DNA of 64,000 nt, from assembly GCA_023512835.1 (NCBI GenBank), contig CM042084.1:12053842-12117841 (forward strand). Direction: 5' to 3'. The number at the start of each line of letters is the position of its first letter. Position 1 is the first letter of the stretch. Made by a program: the position numbers and the translations under genes. This document shows, piece by piece, positions 1 to 12,300 of the stretch. Origin of the DNA: Taxillus chinensis (lineage: Eukaryota; Streptophyta; Magnoliopsida; Santalales; Loranthaceae). The notes under the pieces are model-generated. The model was not told the DNA's origin and did not search any database. It worked only from the letters and a program-made list of their open reading frames with translations.

Positions 1-320
1 AAGTTTTAAGTTTTAATGTCTACATCTGTATAATAAAGAGTGAGTTGGAGATGCTCTGAGAGTGGGTACAAATGAAAAGAGTGTTAGTATTTGATTTTAG
101 ATGTAGCCTCATGCTAGAACATGCTTTTGTTTGATAGAATTTTTTTATTTTCCTATGCTCTAGTTTCCTTGTATGTTTTTGTCACCATCTTGGTGCTTCT
201 TTATAAGTTTGTTTGATTTTTAAAAAATGTTAAGTGGAGTGTTTAGGGATAGTATTTTTTTTGTCCCAATTTTAGAAATTTGAGACGGACCACTTGAACT
301 CATTAGGGACAACATGTTCA
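1..320. other. AT-rich non-coding start; possible MITE end
   Basis: No gene is visible. The first 60 bases end in a motif (about 30-55, AATAAAGAGTGAGTTGGAG) that recurs in diverged form at about 2145-2178, which suggests the end of a dispersed miniature element. Further right the DNA is AT-rich and unremarkable. Confidence 0.3.
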
Positions 321-1005
321 GTTTTTTTTTATAAGTAAATTTTATTAAAAAATCAAGTATACAAGAAGTGCACAAGAGAGAGAAACACAAGAAGCACGGG
401 GCAAAGACAAGCTCAATCCAGCTCAAAAAGAACAAATAGAGATAACATTAAAAAGGCTAAGCTTCTCCTGAAAAGTGCCCAAAGCGAGCCAAACAATCCC
501 AAAGGCGCCGGAGGAAACAAAGTCTAAGTTTATTCAAGCGGCATTCACAACCCTGAAAAAGACAAGTATTCCGCTCCCGCCAGAGATACCAGATAATGCA
601 ATGAGGAATAGTGCTCCAGACTGCGGACTTCCTACCCACCCACCCCCGGGAGGAAGAGAAAAGCCTATGAACATTGTGAGACATCACCCAAGATAGACCA
701 AACAGCCCCAAGACGAAGTCCCAAAGAAAGTGGGCTATAGGGAAATGAAGGAGAAGGTGGTCCACAGACCCCCCAGCTGCCTTACACATGTAACACCAAT
801 TATGAATCATTACCCCACGCGAACGCAGGTTATCCGCAATCAGAATCTGCCCTAAAACGGCCGTCCAAGCAAAGAAGGCGAGCTGAGGAGACACTGGAGC
901 CTTCCAAACACTCTTCCAAGGGAAGCACTCTGAAAAAACAGGCAACTGAGCACATAAAAAGGAAATCAAATTCCAGTTACGATCCCTAATTTCCAACTCG
1001 TCTTC
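321..1005 (-). mobile_element. 5'-truncated LINE tail with zf-RVT domain
   Basis: On the minus strand a 179-residue frame (996 down to 457) reads as the C-terminal reverse-transcriptase zinc-binding (zf-RVT) region of a plant L1-type LINE. Visible blocks are FPWKSVWKAPVSPQLAFFAW, the cysteine motif WCYMCKAAGG followed by SVDHLLLHFPIAHFLWD, and IIWYLWRERN. The element's 3' end follows at 321-375: an AATAAAATTTACTTAT motif runs into an A-tract (plus-strand T-run 321-332). Upstream of about 1005 the homology stops, so the copy lacks the endonuclease and reverse transcriptase domains, as is usual for target-primed insertions. I could not find a target-site duplication. Its distance to the VPS13 exon suggests it may lie in an upstream intron of that gene, but this is inference. 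Confidence 0.75.
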
Positions 1006-3380
1006 CTTAGTTGATCCTATCTATTAGCATGACACCTTCATTTTGTCTATGGATCTCGTCTCAGTACCTTTCTTCTCCCTGGTAGATCTCCCCTTCAATC
1101 TCATAGGTTGGCTGCAGCATTGCCATTGGTCCTAACATCAATTCCAGTTATTAGCTTTAGCATTGTGCCTTGATTAGCTCTAGTATCGTTCGATTATTGG
1201 TTTTGGTGCCGCTCTCCTATTGGCTCTAGCTTTGCTTCCACTTCTTTGTTATCCACCCACACAATCCCTCGCTCTGTCAAGTTTTCGTTGCATCTCACCT
1301 AGTGAGGTTTTTAATTTAATTTAATTATTTTTAATGGGTTTTGTGTATGTAGGTCTTCTTCTTTCTCTTTTTTAAGTATTATTTGTATGTCTCATTTTTA
1401 CCATCTTCATTCTGCTTTGTTCCGTATCTATAATTTTCTAGTTATTTTTAGTCTATATTGTTTTTAAAATTTGCTTCTCTATAGGGTTTGTAAGCAAACT
1501 TTTTTTTAAAATATCAAGAGTTAATATTTAGTTATTTTATTTTTTCAAATATGAATTCTGGTAAAGTATGTACATTTAGAAAACGCAATTATCGCAATAC
1601 TGTAAAATATCCTTTTGTAAAAATTGGATGTCAAGTTGCAAAGCATAAAATGTTATCTTGAGATGCCTCTCCCTAGGTGATTTTTGGCTAATGCTATTTT
1701 CTTCGGGCCCTAACATAAAATAGTTACGAACTTTCCTAGAGATCCTTCTCCCTAGGTGATTTTCAGCAAGATTTTCGGCCAATTTTTGGAAACCATTTTA
1801 TTAACCTTTCCTAGAGAGCCCTCTCCTCCACTCTGGCCCATGACCAACCATTGCCCTTTACCCGGCCCCAACCCTTGAGACTACACTGCTTGAGATGGGA
1901 GCAGTGAGAATAGTAGGGGGTGACTGCGCCGGCTAGGATAGGAGGCCTAGGATGGGAGCGGTGATGGGGGAGGAGAGAGATAGAGAGAATGGGAGATGGG
2001 AGGAGAGAGAAAATCTATGAAAATAATAAAATAACATATATATAATAAATAGTAACTCTTCATTTGTGAAAAAATAAAATTACTGTAATAATTTTCATAT
2101 GTAAAGAGTCTGTTGGAGCATAAATTTGAAGTTTTACTCTCTCCATATAGATAATAAAAAGTGAATTGGAGTTACTCTTATGTTAGATATATGGTTTACA
2201 AAGTTTCACAATTAGTTTTTGCACCTTTCTTGGATTTAACTTGGTAACTTGGAGAAATATAAAATAAATTTTAGCGGCAAGATCAAGTGTTGAATTTATG
2301 TTTAACAACTAAGGGAATATCTGAGATTGGTTCAAGATCATCCATGATGACTTGAAGGTTGAGTGGCGGAGTCTCATATTCTGTCAATAACTATGCAATT
2401 AACATTACTCATAATCCTGCTGCATCATAGGACAAAACATGCATCATAGGACAAAACATATTGAGATTGATAGGAATTTTAATCAAGGAAAAACTTCAAG
2501 ATGAATTAATTTGTTTCTTTTAACCAAAGGACTAAATTGTGAACTAGCTACTAAACTGGGAATGGAAGATATATTCACTAGCCTGAGAGGGAGTTTTCAC
2601 ATGTAAATAGCTTGATTATATGGTTGTAAGTATGTATGATTTTTTTGGTAGGAGTTTTCTAATTTGATTTTAATTAGATCCCACAAATGATGGGTTTGTG
2701 GCTGTTATATCATAAATCATATGATTATATATTAGCTTTATTTCTTATTTTGTTTGTTTGGATTTCTATGTATTAGCCTATAAATATAGCATTTTAAAAG
2801 ATCAAATTATATATAAATGAGAATAAGAATTTCTCTCTATCTAAAATTCCACAAAGAGATTAGATATTGGCTGCTTAGGTTGACAATTGGAAAGCTGCCT
2901 CGTGAAAGCAACTAGATATTAGTTTACACAAGTCACACCCCTAACATAGATACTATGGAAAACTAAAGGATGAGATGGTGGGTATATAATTCAAAAGTAT
3001 ATTAGATATTGCGCTGTAAGATATGTAGAGTTTACTTCCAGTTTCAATAAATCTATTTGCAGCCAAAGCTTGTTATCCAATGTTAATTTTGAGTAGGCTG
3101 CAGCTCGTCTCCCTCTGATTGTTTTCCCACCCAAAAAAAAACCAAAAAAAATTGCACATTGTCTCTCTTGTCAACTCAAGACATTTCAACAAAGCTCGTG
3201 GGGCATTAATTTATATAAAATATTACTTTTCCCATTGAATATGTTGTAATGTTTAATCGCTGATAGCATGACTGGCTAAACAGGAAGTTAGTTGTGCTGG
3301 TGGTTGGTTTGAGTTATTTTAAGTTACATATTTATTTTTCCCTTTCCCATTCTATTCTTATCAAGTTGCAAATCTTTCAG
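1006..3380. other. Non-coding, probably intronic, upstream of first visible VPS13 exon
   Basis: No convincing coding exon was found on either strand. It holds an imperfect direct repeat (CTCTCCCTAGGTGATTTT-type segments at about 1660-1690 and 1745-1770), a purine-rich block at 1880-2015, an 18-bp tandem repeat (catcataggacaaaacat, 2424-2459) and long AT-rich stretches. The exon at 3381 begins inside a codon, so the gene must have earlier exons; they are probably off the left edge. Confidence 0.4.
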
Positions 3381-6300
3381 GGATTTGTTGGTTTCAGTTT
3401 GCTTTAGTGAACCCGGATGGGACTGGTCAGGCTGCTTCTTACCTGAGGATCTAGGTGATACTCAGGTCAAAATGCGTAATTATGATTCTGGTGCTGTCAG
3501 TATGATAAGGGTGGAAGTGCAAAATGCTGGAGTATCAAACAGTGATGAAACGATCGTGGGTAGCCCCCATGGAATTTCCGGGACAAATTTGGTTCTGTTG
3601 TCAGATGATGATACAGGATTTATGCCATATCGAATTGATAACTTCTCAAAGGAGGTTGGTATTTATGCTCTCCATTGCCCTATTATCTTTTGCAATTCTT
3701 AATTCGACGCGCATAATTATGGAGTTTCTTTGGTGTTGTTTTGGCCATCGTTGTTATTATGGTTTAAACCCTAACTCCAATGTTGGGGCTGGTACCTATG
3801 GCTTAGTGCTAAGTTTTTGTTATTTTCATGACCATGTCTCAGTGACAATGGTCCAGTTTTTAGTAAACTTCTGAGTTTCCTGGGCGAAGAAAATTGGTTT
3901 GGTGAATAAGTTCTAGAACAGGTAGGGTGCTTGAGGCCTCTGAATTCTGCATGAGGATGTGTTTTCTGTTGTGATGAGGACGTCTTGTGGTCAAATGAAT
4001 GGAAAAGTAGGTGAGATTATTACATAGAATGACATAGAGGATGTCATAAAAGCTATCGGTATAAGAAAATCCCCTAAGAATAGCAAGATCAAGACAAAAA
4101 GCCCAAAAATTCTCTTTCAGCTGTTGGGTTTAACATATCAGGCCCTCAAAACCCGCTGATTCCTCTCTCTAAAGCCCAAAAAACCAACAGGGGAATAGCA
4201 CTCACGATCGACTGTTTCAGACAAGCCATTTCAGCCCCTGTTGTCTCGGCAGTAAGCCCCCAATTTAGCCCAACTACAGTAAAGGAGCAAATGGTCCACC
4301 TGTTCACTAGCATGAAGGCAATGGACAGCAGCTCGTAAGAGTCAGCCTGCTTTGCTGCAGCTGATCCATGTTCAAGATTTTACCCTAGACCGCCTCCCAA
4401 GTGAAGAAGGCAATACGAGCAGGGAATTTTGCCCCCCCCCCCCCCCCCCCCCCCCTTGCAGCCAAAAATTTATCAGCACCCAAACTGGAAGCCCCCCAAG
4501 CGGACTTTAGATCAAAATAGCTCTTCACTGGAAATACCCCTGACTTATTCCCAGTCCCCCAGTCAGTCTTGCTGTCAAGAGATAAACTGACAATTGTAAA
4601 GAATTGGGTAGACCTACTCAAGAGAACATTTCAAGTGTTCCCCACCTGAAAATCAGCATTGGAGCTCAATTTCAGAAGAACTGGCCCATAAACCATCGAG
4701 AAAGTGTCCCACAAAGGATGATCCATACACCATGTATCATCCCAGAAAGCAAGGACTCCCCATCATCCAAGACACCATATGCTAAAAATCAGTGCCAAGA
4801 GTCTTCCACACACCAAACCTGTTAGAATGTCTTCAAGGGAGTCTGCCAACGAAAATGATCCAACCCAAAAATAACGTCAACTACCATCTACTTCAAATTC
4901 TACCATTTCCATTTTGCAAGCACGGCTTCATTGAAAAGACGAGGAGGCTCTGCCCTAACCCTCCTGCCCTCAAAGGATGTTGAATGCTAGCCCAACAAAC
5001 CAGATTGAATTTAAACCTAGTGTCAGAATGACCCCACTAAATCCACTGTTGGATCAACTCTAACCAGTGGGTCACGCTTGCAGGGATCTGAGATAAGGAC
5101 ATAAAGTAAATTAGGAGATTCACCAAAGTGTTTTGAAATAAGGTTAGCCACCCTCCTTTCAAAAGACAAGCCCATTTCCAGCCTTCAGGGATCTCAGATT
5201 CCCTTGGACAAGATTAGTCTTCAGAGATCTCAGATTCCCAAAGTGACTATTTCAAACCGTCAACTTGGATTTAAGCATATGCAACATCTGAGCAACCACA
5301 AAACTGGTGTAACCAGCCACCCTATCCTGCAACCGCTAGCCTTTGATTAGCTCTTTGAACCCTCCAACTTGAAGCTACATATATTCTCGAAGCTGGAAGG
5401 GGATAGACCCCACTACACCCCTTCATAGTCAGAGATAAACGATAATGATCCAAGGTAACTCGAGCCAATGGAACCTATAGGTGCCTGGGAAATATATCCT
5501 CTCAAGAAGGGGAAACCAAAAATTTGTCGATTCTAGACCTAGCAGGATTGACCCAGGAATTAGACCGCATAAACTAATCCCGTGAATAGACAAATCATGG
5601 AACTTCTTCATGTTGGCAGAGGTGCTGTGACTCTCCTTGGAGTCACTTTCATACAACCAAACGGCCTTAATCCCTATAATATGGGGCTGGCTAGTCACTT
5701 TCATACAAGGCTATTAAAATCACCATACAAAACACACCTGATCCGAACATTGACAGATCACATAAAAGTCATGCCAAAGGTCCGGCTGCTTACTACCTTC
5801 GTTTGGGCCATATAAACCTGTGAAAGCCTATTCCATTCTTCTAGATGGGATCTCCAAAAGGCAAGACAGAGAATGGATCCCCACCCAATAATCCTCCAAC
5901 TCTTGCATGGACTCCTGCCAAACAATGAGAATCCCACTAACTGTGCTGCGTGCAGGCTTGGGCACCCACCCATCTAAACCTGCTCCAACTTCATCTTATG
6001 GAAACAAAAAGGACTGCCCTTGGAGGACCGGAGGCTCTCTAGAATAACTACCCGCTGATTTTGTTTATTGAATCCCCTGAATTCCAAGAGATAATCATAA
6101 AACCCTTGAAAGAATGGTAATGGCCCAGTCCCCTGCACCCTGCCCATAATCTTGCCTAACCTTAGTGCTGCCATAATTAATTGAACTATGCAAGTGTTTT
6201 AACTCCATGATGCTTGGTGTCTTCCCTTTCTTCATGGACGACTTGGTGGATAAATCACATTGGAATAGACCAAAGGTTGCGAGGTCCCCTGCCACATGGG

Positions 6301-9300
6301 AGAGGCAAACACCATTGGGGGAGCACTAGTATCACATATTGTTAGAAGTTGGTTTGGATTGAGACTTCGTAGGAAATCTCAATGACAATCTCGAAGGAAG
6401 TCTTAATGCTAGTCTCGAAGGATGAAAGTTCCAATTTAGTATTTCAATTCATTAATGCACTCAACTAGAAAGTTGGTGTAGTTTTTCAAACTCTTTAGTT
6501 TCCTAAACTATAGTTATTACACTAACTCTTTTGTTTTCTTATATTGTATTTACTATTTGCATTTATGATTCGAGTTTTTAGATGTTCAATTTCTTTCTAG
6601 GTATTAATTGTTGTAAGAACAAGAATCGGACTGCAATGTATATATGTATATATTCAGTGTTAAAAAAATAACAAAAAAGAGAATATTTCTTATTTTAAAA
6701 ATGGTATTAAAGCTAAGTTCTCATAAAAATCCTTAGTTTGACCATCTTTTTTGACTTTCACTGCTAGTAATTTCTTTCTCTTGGCCTTCATTCCCCACCT
6801 GGTCTTCATTGCCGGTAGTTATATTTTTTAGTGATCAACTTTCATTGCTAATGGATCACTATATCCGAAATCGCAGAAGCCTCTGCTACAACACTCGTAG
6901 AAGAGATTGGAAGGTTGTCCACAAACCAATCCAAATCTGCATTCGATATCCGAATTGAGATCTGCATTATTTGTCCCAACTAAGTCACTTGAAGGATGTC
7001 CTCATGAGACCCTTCAACCTTGAACTCGAAACTCTTCTATTCAATCTAGAGAAGATGACGGGCACTGTTTTGCCACCCTATGGATATTGTAGCAGTGGCT
7101 CTGTGGGTTCTCATTATAAAGTTTTTATGAGATAATTAAAAATTCCAAAAGTAATCTGCTCGGTCTCAAGTTTTACCATATTTTTTCCATGGGCTTCTAT
7201 TGACGTTTTGCTTTTATTAGTAAATCAATTGTACTGGTTATTCCCTTATTGCATCTATCTGCACAATATTGATATTTATATGGTAGTTTAGCTTAAGCTA
7301 TTGACAATATTTGGTTTATGGAAAATCATTAGCTCTTTTGTTGCATTCTAGAGGTTAAGGGTTTATCAACAGAAGTGTGAAACATTTGCAACGATCATTC
7401 ATCCCTACACCTCTTGTCCTTACGCTTGGGATGAACCTTGTTACCCACATCAGCTCATTGTTGAGGTATGCTCCTGTGTTTTAATTTTTGTCTTATTGAT
7501 GGTTTCAATTTAAAAGATCATTCTGATTGCTGATTTATGTTTATATATGCTGGATTTAAAATTTTGAATATTTTAAGGTTCCTGGTGAGCGTTCTGTTGG
7601 GTGCTACAGTATTGATGATGTGAGGGAGTATAAACCCGTGACCTTGTCTTCAACTTCTGAGGTATATTAATTTTATTTTTAGTTATTGTTGTTAAACTTT
7701 TACTTTTGTTATGATGAATTTGAATGATTATAGGCCACAGTTTTTTGTCATGTCTGAGCAAAAAAATTTTATCATAGATGCACTGGTTCATTTATGATTG
7801 GTAAATAAAAAAATTCCCTTTGCCTGTTATTCTGAACAATTCCTTTAACACCTTGCAAACCCTAGATTTGTTACTGGTCTTTAAGTAAAGTGTGGTGAAT
7901 CAATCAAAATAGCGTCTGGGATTCAATCTTTCTTATATTTGATAACGTTTTGCTAGGATCCCAGACCCTATTCTGTGGTATAAGTTAGTCTACAATCTGT
8001 TTCTATGTGCGTTGTTGGTTATAAACACTCATCCTGCAAAGGGCTATTTGTCACTGCATGCACATGATTGGAGACCAAAGGCCTTATCCACACGTCTGGG
8101 GCCGTCATCCTTTGCATAGTGCCCTCCTAGGTGAATGGAAGACTAGCTAACTGCTCCCTATCATGCCCATTGCGTGGGAAGGCCCAGTGCCATTTGCTTA
8201 TCCCAACTTTAGGCATTGATTTTCCCATGAAGAATGAGTCCATCCCTGCTTACATGTATAGGAATCCTTCTCTGTGAGAAAGGACTTTTCAAGACTCTTT
8301 TCCGTCAAAAGCTTGTATCAAAAGCAGAGACCTCTACTGCTCCAAGTTCTCCCTGAAGATATTTTATACTGTTTCTCTTTTATTCAATCTATTATTAGTT
8401 GACTCAATATCTTGACTGTTTGTGGTCTTCGTCATTCTAACCCTGTTACGGTTATCAATGTATTTTTCGAAATCACGATAGAAGATATTTGTGCTAGAAT
8501 TTGCGAGAAAATTTTGGAATTTTTTCATGTGATTTGGTTTTTGTAAGTTTTACAAGCTGTTTTTTTGATTTCTTATTCTTCTGTGTATTTGTTCAGAATG
8601 GATCTGTGGGAGCAATAAAAAGTATATGTAATGGTTTTTGCTGATTGCGCCATCAATCTAGATGGCTTGATGGTCACTCTTTAATTTCCTTCCAACGACA
8701 TGCTTTTTGACTTCGAAAATTTATTTATGTTTTTTCAGAAGCCTGGGAGGACTTTGTTATTCTCTGTCCACGCTGAAGGGGCTATGAAGGTGCATTGTTG
8801 ATGGTTTGGCTCTGGTAGCAAGTCTTTTTGCATTGCCATTCTAATGGTTGATTTTCTCTGACACAGGTGCTTAATATTATTGATTCAAGTTACCATATTT
8901 TCAAAGATGTGAAGGATCAAAGTACTCCCTGGTTTCAGGACAACAAAAACCATGATAAAAAACGGGATGGTTTTGGTGATTACACAGAAAATATTGCAAT
9001 TAGTATTCCCTTTATTGGTATCTCTATAATTAATTCTTGCCAGCAGGTACTATAAGTTCCTTTTCTCTTTTCTTCATCAATGCAATAAACTTTTCTAGAC
9101 TATCCATATCGCTTTCCTTTTGTAGGAATTGCTTTTTGCAAGTGCAAAGAACACAGCAGTTGATTTCCGTCAAACTTTGGATCAACAAAAGTTTTCCTTC
9201 CGAATTTCTTCATTGCAAATTGATAACCAGTTGCGTAGCGCTGTATATCCTGTTATCCTATCCTTTGATCATCAATGCAGAAGCAACCCAGCAATTCAGA

Positions 9301-12300
9301 TGAAAACTATGGATGCTGGTTTAAAAATTAAAGACGAAAGCTTGATGCCTATTTCATCTGATGCTTACTTTGAACCTGTAGTCTGCTTATCTGCTGCTAT
9401 GTGGAGAAATAAGGATGCTTCTTTTGTCTCGTTCCAGTATATACGCTGCAGGTGTAAATTGTTCAATCAAGCTTGCTTTTGCATATATGTTAATAATCAT
9501 TTTGCTATAATATTATCTTAAATGTTTGCAGGGTAGCTGACTTTCATCTGGAGCTTGAACAAGAAATGATATTGAGCTTCTTTGATCTCTTAAGAACAGT
9601 CTCTACAAGGTTCCGGAGCAGGGTCTCATGCTATATGGATTCCAAGCTGGGTTTTCAGAAAGAGTACACCACAGATGCTCAGAATTGTGATTATGTGAAA
9701 GTGAATGTGGATCCCCTTCACCCGATTCATGTTCTTGAACCCATTGAAAATAAAAAGAGTGAATACTCTATACCTTTGGCTGTTCCAATTGGAGGTCCTT
9801 GGCAGAAAATTTACCTCCTGGCCCGAAGACAGAAAAAGATTTATGTTGAAGTTTTTGATTTGGCCCCAATCAATTTAACGTTAAGGTGAGTCGTTGACAA
9901 CTTGTTTAATTGAAATATTTCTTAGATATCCTGTTTTATTTTAGTACAATTAATGCACTCTGATACATGGTAATTTTCTTTAAACAGCTTCTCCAGCACT
10001 CCATGGTTGCTAACAAATGGGATTCTTACATCAAGAGAATCTCTTTTACATGTAAGTAGGGAGATGTTTCCATTATCTGTGTATTATTGTAGAAACAATG
10101 AATTGGTATATGGCTTTCCCTGTTTTCAACAATTGCCAATTCTTTTGACATAAGCATGTATTTAAACCAAGTTAGACCTGTATGGGTGCACCACAGGTAT
10201 AACTCAGTAGCAAACTAGCATTTCTTGAATTATCCATTAATTTGGTTACTCTCAAATTGAGTGTTGAGAGAAAATATATGCATGCATGCATACATACACA
10301 CACACATATATTTATGTATATGTTGAGAGAATAAGCTTATATTGAGGACATAAGTTAGACCAAGGCAGAAAACCACACAAATAATATAAAAGATTCTGAT
10401 TACTGTATATATTATTGAAACGCACAAATCAATTACAGAGAGGCTTAATGGCTCTTGCCGATGTTGAGGGAGCACAAATTCATCTCAAACAACTTTCCAT
10501 TGGACATCATATGGCCAGCTTTGAATCTATTCAGCAAATCCTCATCAGACATTACAGCAGGCAACTTCTTCATGAGATGTATAAGGTAAATTAAGGTGCT
10601 TATTGTGAGTTTTCTGTTCTATTAAGTTTGTCACAATATTTGGACCTTTTGCATCTAACGCCCTATAAATGCTATTTGGTAATAATTTGCAGGTGTTTGG
10701 TTCTGCTGGTGTTATAGGTAATCCAATGGGGTTCGCAAGGAGCTTGGGGCTGGGAATCAAAGATTTCTTATCAGTTCCAGCCAGGAGCGTTTTGCAGGTA
10801 AATAATGATGCTAATGATGGAAAATTGTCTCACCAGATTTTGAAACTCATGGTCATATGTTCTTTTCTTGTTTTTTGTTTTTTCTTTTCTGCAGAGCCCT
10901 ACAGGAATTCTAACAGGCATGGTGCAAGGCACAACAAGTCTTCTTAGCAATACAGTTTATGCTATAAGTGATGCTGCTACTCAATTTAGCAGAGCTGCAC
11001 ACAAGGTGTTTCTATATTTAATGACACCTGATAATTTTACAGATTATCTTTTTCCTTCTTGAGGGTCATTTTTCTCTCTTGCAGGGCATCGTTGCATTTA
11101 CATTTGATGACCAAGATGCCGCTCAAGTGGAAAAACAGCAGAAGGGTGTAGCTTCTCACAGCAAAGGTGTTATAAATGAATTATTGGAGGTGCGTCATTA
11201 GGTTTCTTTACAGACTCCTATGAATTGATTTTCAAGGTCTCAATACTCAGAAAAAAAAATGTGGAAAGTTCAAGGGAAAATCGTGTCACTGTTTTTGCAT
11301 CAAATAATGGCTTAGTTTGGTAATGTTGTGCTTTAAAGAGAAGCTGCTTTTAGCTGTGTTGAAGAAAAAAGCTGCTGTGAAAACAAGTATGGGAGTGATT
11401 GATAAAATATGATTTTAAAAGTGCTTTAAAATTTAAAAGCAGATAATAAGTGTTTGATAAACTAAAATAAAACTACTGTAGAGATATAAAAAGTCAAAAA
11501 TATCCTTTTATTATTATAATTTTTAACTTTTTTAACCTTATCCTATAAGCCACCCTCACCCCCAAAGCTCGCCGCCCAACCCCCCCCTCCCCACCGCCCC
11601 AAGCTTGCCCCCCAACCCCCCTCCCCCCATGCCCACCCCCGTCGCCGAAGCCCCCTGAATCCCAAACCAATGCTATTGTTTTCTGGCTAAGTTTATATCC
11701 CCTACCTATAGTTTACTTAGTTACTCCATCCTTGTCGAAAGTGGCAAGCTTTTAATATTTTATTTATCTATTTATTGTATAAAAGTTGGAACCTTTCCCA
11801 CCCACCCTGAATGTGGGTCTAGTCATCTCCGAGATATATGTTTTGATGGCCTTGCTGTTGTTTCATTCATCCGCGCAGCTATATTTAGATCGCTGCGTTA
11901 TGAAGCTTGTGGTCGGATTGTGAACCCGGTCTATGGGTCTGCCGGGCTGCTTTGGTCCGAAAGCTGGCAGCTCTGTCAGGCAGCCGTGGAAGCCATCCTC
12001 AGCAGTGCGCTGATCACCCCTCTGACTCCACCGTCGGTGGGGTGACTCCCCCTATCAAGGCCTGCGACATCTGCCACATGTCCAGGGACAAGGCGTCGAC
12101 CGTCGTCTCGCAAAAACTCCACCATGGAGGCATTTGATGAAGAGGCCTGGAGGAGGGTTGGCGAGTTGGGTTGGGGCATAGGGTAGTTTTTGAATTGGGT
12201 AATCGCAACGTAGGCATGTGAGTGACAGGAGAGGATAAAATTGGTATTTAAAAAATTTTAAAACTGCTTCTTAGTTAAGTAGCTTTTAAAAGCGACCTTG

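Noticed and set aside
3524..3874. A 116-residue plus-strand frame running past the end of the first VPS13 exon
   Set aside because: It is a different frame from the exon and reads into the intron; the exon frame matches the VPS13 family and ends at a good GT donor.
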